A DNA stretch of 64,000 nt from Chamaelirium japonicum. Lineage: Eukaryota > Streptophyta > Magnoliopsida > Liliales > Melanthiaceae. The notes beneath the pieces were generated by a model, which searched no databases, had not been told where the DNA came from, and worked only from the letters and a program-made list of their open reading frames with translations. Shown here piece after piece: positions 46,901-59,776 of the stretch. The stretch covers positions 18,587,424 through 18,651,423 of the forward strand of contig OX393555.1 in assembly GCA_947650365.1 (NCBI GenBank), in the 5' to 3' direction. Made by a program: the position numbers and the translations under genes. Within the stretch, counting starts at the first letter, position 1, and every line of letters starts with the position of its first letter.

Positions 46901-49900
46901 GAGTTGCATCAACAAATAATAAAGTTGGATTGACCAGTAATAGAGTTGTTGGATTAATAATTAGCTTAAGTCGTCGATCAGTGTCCCATTGCTCGTTAGG
47001 ATAACTGTCTCATTTTGGCGGTGAGCCAAAATCATTGAAAGCATGATCCCGCTTTGACAATTTTTCTAAGAAAAATCTTATAATCCCGGCAGTCTTCTTA
47101 AAGCTCATACAAGGGTATGGGTTATTGATGCCATCAAGATCCATCTTATGTCTTGCATTAATGCAAATTAGATTTTATACCCTCTAGCATGAGACCTGTC
47201 TTTTTAAACCATGATTCGAACTGCTTGTAAGACCTGCCGATTTATCTTCTAACATGATCTTCTCCTAGAAAACCTAACATGTAGTACGCAAGCCTTTGGC
47301 ATCCACTACGCTCGCACCTATTGCCTCCACATGATTTCGGTTAGGTAGTAGAACGGCCTGACACCCTTGCCTTTGCAATTTTTTTAATTTTTTTTAGAAA
47401 ACCCTCTAAACTCTCCTAAATTTAATTAAGCTCCTTGAGCTGATTTTGATTACAAAAAGGTCACACTTCTAAAAAAGAAGTGCTAAAAAATAATGGTTAA
47501 GCTAATAAAAAATAATGATTAAGCTAATTGCTCTAGATTCTCAAAATCCATGATTCACAATACGCCCTTGCCTTCCAATTTTTTTTTTGATTGACAAATA
47601 TTGGAGAGTTTAAAACGGTAATGCAATCATTCATGGGATGATCCCACATCCGTGTCAGATGTTGCCTTCCAAAATGGTCCCTAGTACAATACTTCTACAT
47701 AATGCAACAGCAGGGGGGCTTTCCTACCACCTTTCAGTTCAACTTTCCATCAAAAGAAAACTTCAACTTACCATCAAATAACGCTACGGGGCCTCTGGTT
47801 GGAAATCAAACAAAAACAAGGATATATTCAACTCACTGAGAAATATGGTGCCTAAAGAACCAGAGATCTTTTCAAAGAATCAAAGAACAGAAGGATGGTC
47901 CAAAAGTAGGCTATATGATTAAGACGATGTGAGCTACATGAATCCCAAGTAGCTTACAAAACAAAGTGATGCCTGGCATTCCCAGCCCACCAAGTGATAC
48001 GGGTGGTTTGTTGCTCACACAGTTAAAGCTTAAGGTCTAATGGTTTATTGGTCACAACCTGTTAAACTAAGGTTCAATTATTGGTTTATTGGTCACAACC
48101 AATTAAAGATAAAGTTCAATTAAAGAGCATCTTTGCAGGGTACACCATGAAATTCAATGATAAAAGCATTATGTTAAATCATATTGTCTGTAATCAGCAA
48201 GCGTGTGGTTGTCAAATTTGGTCATATTAGTAAGTGCGCACCTTGGGCATTCCCAGTCCACCAAGTTAAATGGGTGGTTTATTGGCCATAGCCAGTTAAA
48301 GCTAAAGTTTAATAATGCTTTACCGGTCACAACCAGTTAAAGTTAAAGTTCAATTAAAAGTTTATTAATCACAGCCAGTTAGAGCTAAGTTCAATTAAAG
48401 AGCACCTTCGCAGGGTAAAACATGAAATTTGATGATGAAAGCATTGTGTGAAACAAGGTTTGTAGTTTCGGTTTTGGTCCGTCCATTGAGGATAGGTTTA
48501 TGAGTTTCAGATCGGAGTTTCGATGGTTTTGGTTTTATTTTTTAAAATTAAAATAATTACAAAATATAAAAATAATATAAAATAATTACATCGGTACCCA
48601 CTTCATAGTGGTCTTGTTTTTTAAAAAACGTGGCTTTTGCTTTACCCCGACTTTTGTCAAAAAGTTGAAAAATTGTGATTTTGAATTTTTGCAAAATCTG
48701 GAGGAAAAAAGAGTTTTTGTGAAGAATTATTTTATAAATTCAAAATATTTTACCAGACTTTGGGTTTTTAAATTGATCTTATACTTCTAGATTTCTGAGA
48801 TTTTTTTCCGGTCCAAAATATTGAGGCTTTCTTTTCACCGAATTTTTTTAAAGTCAAGCTGTAAGTCTAATTTAGTATAGGAATTGAAAAATTACATTTT
48901 GATTCTTTGTATTTTGATTTTTTTAATATTTTTATTAAATCCAAATGGGGGGATATTTGCTTATTTACATAAAATAACTTGAAGTAAATGGAGAACATAA
49001 TCTCCATTTACTTAAATGTTTTTTATGTAAATATGTCTGTCAAGCTGTCATGCTGAAAAACACCTTATCTTGAACCCTGTCCTGCTTTTTCTGAGTGCTG
49101 AGTTCCGAAACTGGAGGGTTTCAAAACCGGTTCCGACCGAAACGGATCGGTTTCGACCAAAACTCCAAACCTTGGTGTGGAATCATATTTATAATCAGCA
49201 TGCAGGCGTAAGTGTTGGATTTGGACACATTGATAAGTACCCCTGAGGCGAAAGTCAAAAAAATTAGAATCAGGAACATGGTTTACTTAGTTAGAAAACT
49301 AAATTTAGAATTTATCGTATACCATCATCATCCAAGTCTTATACCATCAAGATGAGGCGGAATATAGAGCACAGTTCCAATTAAGAAGGCTTTTATAAGG
49401 ATTGACGAGATTTTTCCAACCAATTACCAACCTGGCATCAGCCCTATAAGATTTTGTTAATAACCAACCAGTGAAACTTCAGAAGCGAGAGGTCTGCCAA
49501 GAAACCTAAAAGGTCAGTTGGCAAATAGGGAGAAATATCTTGTTTGCTACACAGGTTAGGAAACTCTCCAAAGTTCCATTAGACTAGGAAAGAGTATAAA
49601 CGAAGAGGCTAGAAGGCTAGATTTAATATGGGGAAATAAATTCATCTGTGGCTGGCACAATTGAACGCCAAAGAGCTCAAGTGAAACAACTCACATCTTG
49701 ATCGAAATTTAATTTTGCTAAACTTTTTCCAATAACATAATGAAACATATCTATAACATAAATACCATAATCGAGCCTAATTGAACTTAAACAAGAAGAG
49801 CTAGGTGTAGCTTGAAATATGCTTGGTTACTAATCAAGCTAGAAAATTGAATTTGAGCTTGGCTTAATATATTAAATGAGTTTGAAGGAGTGGTTATTAA

Positions 49901-52900
49901 GTTGGTTGCACATTATCCATAACAGCTTGCTCAAATTTGCAACCCTACTTACACATGATGCGAGGGAGAATCATCAAAACCTAGGGCTTGCTCCACTCCT
50001 TTACAGAAAAGCACCTCAAACTTGGCATTCCAGGTTTCAAAGGGCATATCAATACTGAACCTTTTTCTACTCGATTGCTACTTGCAACAATACTTTGTGT
50101 AATTTGAGCCAGATGATGTAGAACAGCTCGTGCAATTCAACCCACCATAAACTCTAAAAAGAAATTAAAACTTCAATTCACCCTCCAGCTTTTGATTGGA
50201 TCTTAGAGAAGTCATCCGTATTCTAGTACTTAAGGGTTTACTCACGGAAGGAGAAGAAAATGGCAAAAGGAATGGTGGCTATACCCAACTGGCTAGCACA
50301 GGTGGGCTTCGTCAAAGACCACCACCCAATTATTAGCCCATCAGCCAACGGTGTCAAACAACAAAGATCATATCACCTTCTAAGAAGATGCAGATTTCCA
50401 CCAGAACAATACCGATCTTCCTTGCTAAGGTCAAATCAAATTCATTGGTTATGATATCACTAAGGCTCGTGTGGTTGATGACAGCGTGGTTCCACGATGT
50501 CAATACATGCAATGGAATATATAGCTCAAAAAAGGTAGCATTGATCAACATAGGACCGCGATAAAAAAGAACCATGGAAAGCAAAGTTTAAAAGGTAATT
50601 TAGATCCCAATTCCCATGGGTAGAACTCTAAATAGTGTCCATTCAGCCATTAGGTAACTGTCATAGAACCAATACTGCAACAAATTCTGATCAGGCAAAT
50701 TTGGGCCAAAGGGCCTTTTTTAATTGATCTTCAGACGAGGCTTAAGCTCCCTATTGTCCCTAAAAATCTCCCGCAAAGTTTGGGGAAGTGTTGGGACATA
50801 AGGCCCACTATGCAATACCTTCTGCTGAACTCATTAGAAATACAATACCGGTCAAAATCATGTTGGTGACACATAGGTGGCTAGTCAGAGAAGGCTTATA
50901 CTGAGCGTAGTGACCACATTGCAGGTGCGGCAGGTGCCCAACCGATTGCATAACAAAGTCTCGACCCCAAGGACCCATTGGCAAGGGCCAATGATAGTCA
51001 CTGCCCTCGTAAATCCCTCAAATCCAAGGTGATGCCCATTTGAAATGTGATTGCCCAAAAGACATTTGTTGCCCCAGCCTTTGGGTCAAATAATCATGCG
51101 GCCTGCCAGTGCCACCAAGAAGCTTACATTGCAATGCATATCTCAATTTCTGTTAAAATTTACCATTCTTTAAACAACAATACTGCTCTTACCTCCAACC
51201 AATTCAAGAAATTGCATAAACTGCCATTTCTTACTGCTATGCCAAAATTATAGTAAGTAAACCCTATAACTTGACTAAGAAATATATTTCATTAATAGGA
51301 CGAAAAGAGAACATCAAAAACAGATAGATACTATGATTTAGCAGAAGCTCCTCACGATTTATCAGATAAATCATGATGATCTTCTGCTAAATCGTAACAA
51401 CTATTTATTTCTGATGCTCTCTTTTCTACCTATTGATGAAACATATTTCCTAGTCAAGTTTAAGGATGAGAGATCATATTTTGACACCAGTTTTAGGATG
51501 TGAGATCATATTTTGACATCTCAGAAATTGATAGATATCATATTTCAAAAGTACCTGGATGAGAGATCATCGGTTGTATCTCTGGACACCTCAGACATTT
51601 GAAAAGGAATTGAAGCTTCAGCCTCATCTTCACTAACTACATCTGGTTCATAGAAAAATAATATTTTTTGGTACACACAAGATAATATAATAGGGAAAAT
51701 TACATAAACCTCCCCTGAAATATACACCCCATTTCATATTGGTCCCTCAACTTTTTTCAAAAACAATTTGAACCCTCAACTATGCTCCGTCTACATTTAG
51801 TTACCTCCGTCAACTTTTATTCCAAAAATACACTAGTCTTAGTAAGCATAAGTTAAATAACTTTTTAAAAAATTGAGTCTTATTGAAAATTAATAAGGGA
51901 ATTTTCAGGATAAAAAATTGACTGATAAGGCTAAATACAGACAGATCATCGTTCAAGTTTCAAATTGTTAAAAAAAAAAATGGGGGACCAATATGAAATG
52001 GGGTGTATAGTTCAGGGGATGTTTTTGTAATTTGCCCATTATAATATACTGGATCCGGAATGATTTAGATGTACCTAAAGGCCGGTTTATGTAAAAGTTG
52101 ACCGAATTGCATATTTCTACGTCTCCATCAGATTTTGGTTCCTACGATTTATCGAGAGCATGTAAATTAGAGACCCATGAAACATATGCATAAAGCTCAA
52201 ATGAACTAAGCATAAAAAAGACTATTGACCTGCATCCAGAAAAAGAATTTCCTATCGTCAGAAATGAACTTCAAGATGTACACTCTTTCAGAAGATCGAT
52301 TCACCTGATCAAGCATAAATATATGAGAGATCACAAATGCTCACAACCTCAGAACAGAAAACATCAAGGATTAATATAACATGGAATACCTTCTCAAAAA
52401 TAGCCTCATCTGGGAATATGATCTGATCCTGTTGTGTCTACAGTTAAGAAAATCCTTAACTTGAAAAGGATATTGCATAAACCAAGGTTTGAGAACTCGG
52501 TTTCGATCCGACCCCCGAGGATTGGTTTCGGCCAGTTTTGGTTTCGTTTTTTTTATTAAAAAAAATAAAAATAAAAGAAAATTATGAAAAATTAATTATT
52601 CTTATTTTTATTGTTTTTTATTATTTTTAATAATTTTTTGTAAATTTTTTATTTATTTTCTAATTTTCAATATTTTTGTATTTTTTCTAATTTTTCCCTA
52701 TTTTTTCTATTTTTTTTTATTTTTTAGATTTTTTATCTTATAATAGTATTATATATAATATATTGTATACCTTATAAGTTATAACTTATAACTTATAAGT
52801 TATCAGTTATAACTTATCAGTTATCAGAGTTAAAAGGGGTGGGGGTGGGATCGGGTTAAGGTTTTAAACCTTTTGCAATGGTGACCGAGAGGAGGAGAGA

Positions 52901-52913
52901 GAGAGCGAGAGAA

Positions 52914-52949
<36 letters not shown>

Positions 52950-54456
52950 GGGGGGGGGGGGCGACGGATCGGGCGACTGGGACGGCCGATCAGGCGACGA
53001 CGACGACAGGGTTTTTTTTTCTTTTTTTTTTTTTCTTTTCTCCTCCTCTTCTCCATCTCCTGTGGACTAAAACCAGGCGGAGGGGGATTATTGGGCCGAA
53101 ACAACCGTTTTTCGGGTGGATCAGATTCGGCTCCGACCGTAACCGATTCGAAACGGCCGAAATCGATCAGTTTTGGCCGAAACTTTAAACCTTGGCATAA
53201 ATTTAACACAGTAATGTGAAGAATTTACACAGTAGTTAGTCTGATAGATAATCAACTGAAGAAAAAAGGGTTGTGCAGAATTTCGGTAATGGATCAAATG
53301 AATCCATTGAAACTGTCATATTATGTGCAACAACTAACAAGAGCCTTTCCGGGAAAAAATTTTGAGAAGAAAAGGGATACATCTTCAACATTGTTCTGGG
53401 TCCGATCAATCCATTGAAAATGGACCAATCCTTCCTCTCCCTAATAATACAAGATCACACAAGTTTAGCTTCACTTTGAAAAGAAAGAAGTATGTTAATG
53501 GACTGTATATAGAAAACGAAAATGCTTGGACAACAATAAATTTGTTTCTAAACTAGGCATACCTGTCCTATGCGGACAAGCCCTTTGCGGGTATCTGGGA
53601 CCACCCGTGTCCCCTCGATGAACATCTTACCCGCACGAAACTGCAACATGATTTCCTGCAATAAGTTAACTCCACATCTCAGTAAATGATTTAAAGCAGT
53701 TTGATTCGACTATAACTAGAATTACTAACCATTCTGAATATACAGATTAAGAAGTCACATCAGCAGTGCACTAGCTCCGACAATAACACATTTGCTCAGA
53801 ACAGAAGATTCAGGATACAAGTTTTTTTAGGGGTAAGCAGGATGCCATCTTTCTCTCTCTCTCATACACACACAGAGCTCTATGGAATAAGGAATTAAAC
53901 AGCGTTTCCTCAAGGATTGAACAGGGTTCTACTTAAATAGCCTTAATGTAATACCTTGAGATCAAGACATAATGAAAAGCTAAGTCATATCTGAGGTTAC
54001 CCAATATGGAAGGATTTACTAAAACATTATCGACTGTTAGAAATATGACTAGAAATACCTCCAGGGGAAAAATACAGGTCCCGCTCACCTCCCCAAAAGG
54101 GACAAGTGCATAACACTTCTACTACATGGAACTATTCCCATTATTTATTCACAATAACAGTAATTTTTCTCTTTATCTTTACCACGACTTCTTTCATAAT
54201 GATATAATCTACAGAGCTCCCTGTCAAATAGCATAGACACGAAACACTCACTTGGCAGAAGAACCTCTCAGTCACATGGAAGATTCATTTGAAAGCAAAC
54301 CGAGTTGGCCAGACTGATGAAGTTCTTGGTTCTCCAACAAAAGTCAAGCACATAGTACCAAAACTCGGTCCGACTCAACTCGACTAGTCCGAGTCGAGCC
54401 GACTCAGGAACTACTCGGGCTATTTATAATTTTGAGTTTTGAAAAAATACACACAC

Positions 54457-54525
<69 letters not shown>

Positions 54526-54881
54526 AGGCAGGGAGCCTGCACCTGAGGTGTAGCATCGTTGTTGCACCTCTCGCTTGTTTACCCTCCCTAGAAGTTTTAG
54601 AATTTGATGATTTTTGGTGGGTGTGCTGTCTAGGGTAAGGTGATCATCCTCACAAAAAATAAGAAAATTCTAAAACTTCTAAGATTACAGTGAACGGTCG
54701 AAAATGTTTCGAATATTTGATGACCCTAGAAATTTTAGCATTTACTGATTTTTTGTGAGGATGATCATCTTACCCTAGAGAACGCATCCACCAAAAATCA
54801 CTAAATTCTAAAACTTCTAAGATTGCAAACAATGCCTGGGGTGTAGCAACGGCGCTACACCTCAGGTCTAGACTCCCTTTT

Positions 54882-54943
<62 letters not shown>

Positions 54944-57900
54944 CCGAGTCGCCCGTCGAGTTTCGAGTTACTCGACTCAGTGGACTTTCGAGTCGAGTCC
55001 AAGTTCCGGGTTTTTGAACACTGGTCATGCATATATGGGTCCAACAAAAAAAGGTACTACATACAATCCTAATTTGATTGATCAGCCTAAACCTCCCAAA
55101 GAATTGAACCAAGACCTAGAAGTTAATAATTTACAGGTTGACAAGATTTATGGGCCAAATTCTAATGAAATGCTCATAATTCAGTGTGGAGGGAGAGTTG
55201 ACTGAATTTGATGTTTGTGGATAGGATTCTAAATCAATTAGAGGATATCAATTGCGAATCATTATAGAGCTATGTATTAAGGACATTAACCTTAGAGTGC
55301 GAGACTATAATCTCCATAATCCCGAAAGCAAATAGCAAATGGTTAAGATTCCAAGGCTTTCAAAAAAGATGGATCTCCAAGTCTTCCTCTATTAGTGTCC
55401 AGTGCAATGTATTATTTGCTTGACACTTGAGAAAGGACAGAAAGGCACCATTTTGTTTCAGCTAAGTTGAATGGAGTCCACACATGTGATTGGCCAAATA
55501 CAAGAAATAAATTGGCATTGTTGCAAAGTAATGTAGGATGAGATTCCTTTTGATGGACTAAAGCAATCATTGTTCATCAATGCTGACATTTGCATCAATG
55601 CGATGAGAGCTACAACGAGTACACCAAAAGATTCTTCAAGGTGTCCATGAAGATGGGTTAAAAAAGTAATATGTTTAGTTAACAAAGTGAACAGCTAGTA
55701 AGAGACTACTATCAAAGGTGACGCAAATGGTTCTGAACTTCAAAGGGTGGAAGGGTAATACCATACGGCATAATGGCACTACATAAATAGAGGCCTCAAA
55801 GGTGAAGGGCTCGTCTGAATCCGATCCGGCTTATATTTTAGCCAACTTGAACCGTAACAGACCTCCCCACCCAAATACGCCCTTGTTCGGATCCGGTTTG
55901 GCAAATAGATCGACTCATGTCCAAAAAAAAAACTAAAACTAGACAAGCAGTCATTTCTAACAACAAGACTTGACTTGGTTGAATCATGCCTAAAGTAGCC
56001 GACAAGCCTGGCAAACGCTAGAACTTGAGTCCAGCCCAATTTTGTCAGTCTCGACTATAGCAGGGTTTGGGCTTAAATCCAAAAATAACATACGGGGCTC
56101 AAATTTACACCTTGGGACCAGAACCAAAACATGGAGAGATCAAGTTTGTAATGGCCTGAACACAACTCAGGTTTATAGCTGGAGTCTATCCAAACCATTG
56201 TTGTCAAGGTGCACGCCTAGGCGCACTAGGCGCCCGGAGACAGCTAGGCCCCTGTGCGCTCAGGCGCACCTCACTAAGCAGCGGCCTAGGCGCACGCCTA
56301 ATTTTAGGCAATGATTTTTGTTTTTTAAAGTAAAACCCAACCCGCCCCATCTTCTTTATTCATTTTGTTGTTGTATACTTGTTTATACTATGTTCATTGT
56401 GTTGCATGCATTTGATTAGAATATGCTCAATTTTATGTTAGCAAGTGTTTATATTCTATTTGTTCCTTTTGTTGTTTACTTGTTTATACTATGTATGTGT
56501 CATTGTGTTGCATGCATTTGACTATAATATGTTCAATTTCATGTTAGTAAGGTGTTATATTGCTTCCTATTACATATATACCTGCAAGTATAGATTATAC
56601 ATATATACCCGTGCCTGGAAAATGCCTATGCACATAAGGTCACGCTTATGCACATAAGGCCACGCCTAGGCTCCCTCCGGGAACCTAGCCTCGCCTTGAC
56701 GCCTTGACAACTATAATCCAAACTAATCCAAAATGGATTCCTAGTGTCCCACAAATATACAAATACGATATGAACTCAGGTGAGTCCAGGACTCTCAGAA
56801 CTTGGAGAGTTTGTTACCTTTAGATAAACGACATTCAACAGTCTCACAGACTTTCTAGGTTAATATATCCTCGACCCTATTTCTAGTTATTGTTCTAGAT
56901 AAACATTTGTATATACCTTATATAGGTTTTTCCTCTTTTGCGTGGTATTTTCACCATGTTGGTATCCACACTCATCATCTTGTATATATAGCTTGGGATA
57001 TTGGTCTAATATAAGACGAGGTTCGCTTGTTTTCCTGTTATCAGAGCAAGGCTCTGAGCTGGCTCTGTCTTTCCTTGTTTGGTGCTCCTTTTGGAGCAGG
57101 TTTAGAGAGGCACTTCGAAGAAGTTCGATTCCAACCTCATCTCTTAGTTTCTGGCTTCCATATCGAAGCAAGGGTTTACAAGAGAGTTAAAGTTCATATT
57201 TCTTCTACGCTCAACTCCTCCAAATTTGATCCTCAAATCATGAGCAGTGGTACCAAAATCAACGACTTTTTGAAAAAGTCATGTTTTAATCGCGACTTAT
57301 TCCTCAAACGTTTGATACGGGAATAGGTCGCGATTTTTCAAAAAGTGGAAATTTTTTGAAAAAAAAACATGAATTACTTACACATTTTTTTCTGTTTTTT
57401 CTCGTATTTCTCTCGATTTTTGCTAAAAAAAATGTTAGAATACATATATTTAATTATTACCTAATTTACTGATTTTTTCCTGATTTTTTAAATTTTTTCC
57501 CTTTTTTCCCTTGCCGACTTTTTCCCGACTTCCGACTTGGTAACATTGAACTTGAGATCATCGGATCCTCATCTTCCCCGGCAGCTCAGATCTAAGCCCC
57601 TTATCATCTGGCAACATTCAGATGTCAACCACATCGGGTACCATATGATTGTATTACAGCGACTGATGCAAGTTCGATCGAGCGTTGTAGAGAGGGGCGT
57701 TGCGCATCAACATCACCGGTTGCATCCGTTATCATTGCATTGTATCTGCTTCGTCGGCCATTATCTTCAGTCACCATCATTTTTAGTATCCTTAGCATCA
57801 TTGGTTGTCGATTGAATTCATCAACTGAGATGTTTTCAATGGAATCGACTATGGGACCATGGCTAATTGGGTCATTGCCATTTGTAGTCCTCAAGCATCA

Positions 57901-59710
57901 CAAAACCGTCGTCATCAAACCCTTCAATGTTCAACCACCACCTATGCAGTCAAAGTCGGTAGTCAGCCCTAGTCGGCCAAGGGCCAACTAGGACTAGTCG
58001 GGACTAGTCGGCCAAAACTTATTCTAACCCCTACCCCCTCCCTAAACATATATGATATATAAACTAACATAAATGTCAATAAGTATATGATATTAGTCGG
58101 TCAATAACAATACATACATTCACACTTCACAGCATGGGTATAAATACATAAGTAACAGAACACAGTTGTATTGGCTTCATGCCCATGTCAGAAAACTCAG
58201 AACTAAGAATTAATCACAATATTTGTTTGATGATGTTTAACCTGTGAACAACCCCAATTTTGATTATAGGGTTATATGGATATCAACAAATAAACAATAA
58301 TTATTCGTCTATGGTTTTATCTGAGATTCTCAGGTGCTCAACAGATGATTACAGAAAATAACCATAGTTCTAAGTTTTGCAAATCAAGACTTTGCGCCAA
58401 TGTAAAAAAATCCAAACAAAATTACTTGCAAAGACTCCTTGCAAAAAAAATTTTGCTTGCAGAATGCTGCTGACTAATCCCAGTCGCTAGTCGGAGACTA
58501 GTCGGATCTAGTGGGGACTAGTCGAGATTCCGCCCAACAATGATAGAATCGGAATTAATCGGTCAGCAAAATGCCGCCTACGGACTATTCGCCTACTAGT
58601 CCCGATTTTGATAGCATAGACCACCACTGCTCAACCATCATTTGATTGCGACCTCTGGGACCTTTAAGGAGAGAGGCCTGCTTTAAATCCTATATGCAAA
58701 GAAGGGAGAAGCTTTCTAGTGAGATCTAATAGTCCACCACTGCTCAACCATCATTTGATTGCGACCTCTAGGACCTTTAAGGAGAGAGGCCTGCTTTAAA
58801 TCCTATATGCAAAGAAAGGAGAAGTTTTCTAGTGAGATCTAATAGTCGCTTTAAATCCAACATGTAAGATTATTTTCCTGAAGTAACTTAAGTCCTCTAT
58901 TGTTAGTATCGTACGATACACAATACATATCGTACATACGATACAGGAGAAAAACGATACCTATTGTGTTTTTATGGATCATACGATACACGATACACGA
59001 TACACGATACAATATGCTACGATACACGATACGTCCGATACAGTGAAAACTTTCTTTTTTGGTTTATTTTAAAACTTTTGAAATTATTTTTTACTCTTAA
59101 AGTCCCAAAGGACTATATAAGTCTCAGTTAAAAAAAATACTTGACATAAATTGAAGAAAGACTGGTTTTTTTTAGAAGTTAATAAGGGTTTACAAATATT
59201 TCTCTAGAGTTGTCGGAGCCCAATGCCATTTGTTTTTTAGAGTTTTCTAGAGCTTAGGGCACCAAATATTTATAACTTTTCTAACTTCAATAGTTATATG
59301 TTAGGAAGCACGGATACTTCTACAGGCATGAAGTACCCGTATCGGATACGGATATGACCCGGATACGTGTCAGATATGGCCGAAACGTATTATGTATTTA
59401 AAAACCCTAGAAAACCGACGGATACGTCCCGAATACGGCCAAGATACAACCGGCATGGGATGTGGGTTTAATCTCGGATCGCGTTCGAATTTGATTTTTT
59501 TTTAAACCGGCATTGTACAGAGTTGAAGTTATGGTTTTAATATCGGGTCTGGGTTCGGCTAATACCAAACCCAAACCAAATCTTTAAACCCCCACCTCAC
59601 CCACTCGTGCTTTTTCCGCCGTCCGCCGAGAGCCCATCTCTCTCTATCTCTCTCACATCCCCATGAACCCCCCATCTCTCTCTCTCTCTCACATCCCCAT
59701 GAACCCCTCA

Positions 59711-59776
<66 letters not shown>

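Larger units (their letters stand above)
46486..51554 (-). other. RPN13 intron 7 (5069 bp)
   Basis: Donor CCAG|GTACTT, acceptor GATTCAG|A. Holds a 271-bp tandem duplication (47975-48460) and an hAT-type MITE (48454-49174). 46640-46830, 46960-47380 and 49200-51500 show no recognisable gene or complete element. Confidence 0.9.

Noticed and set aside
52878-53219. Arg/Glu-rich frame of 113 codons
   Set aside because: It is produced by a (GA)n microsatellite inside the MITE 52483-53194 in an RPN13 intron.
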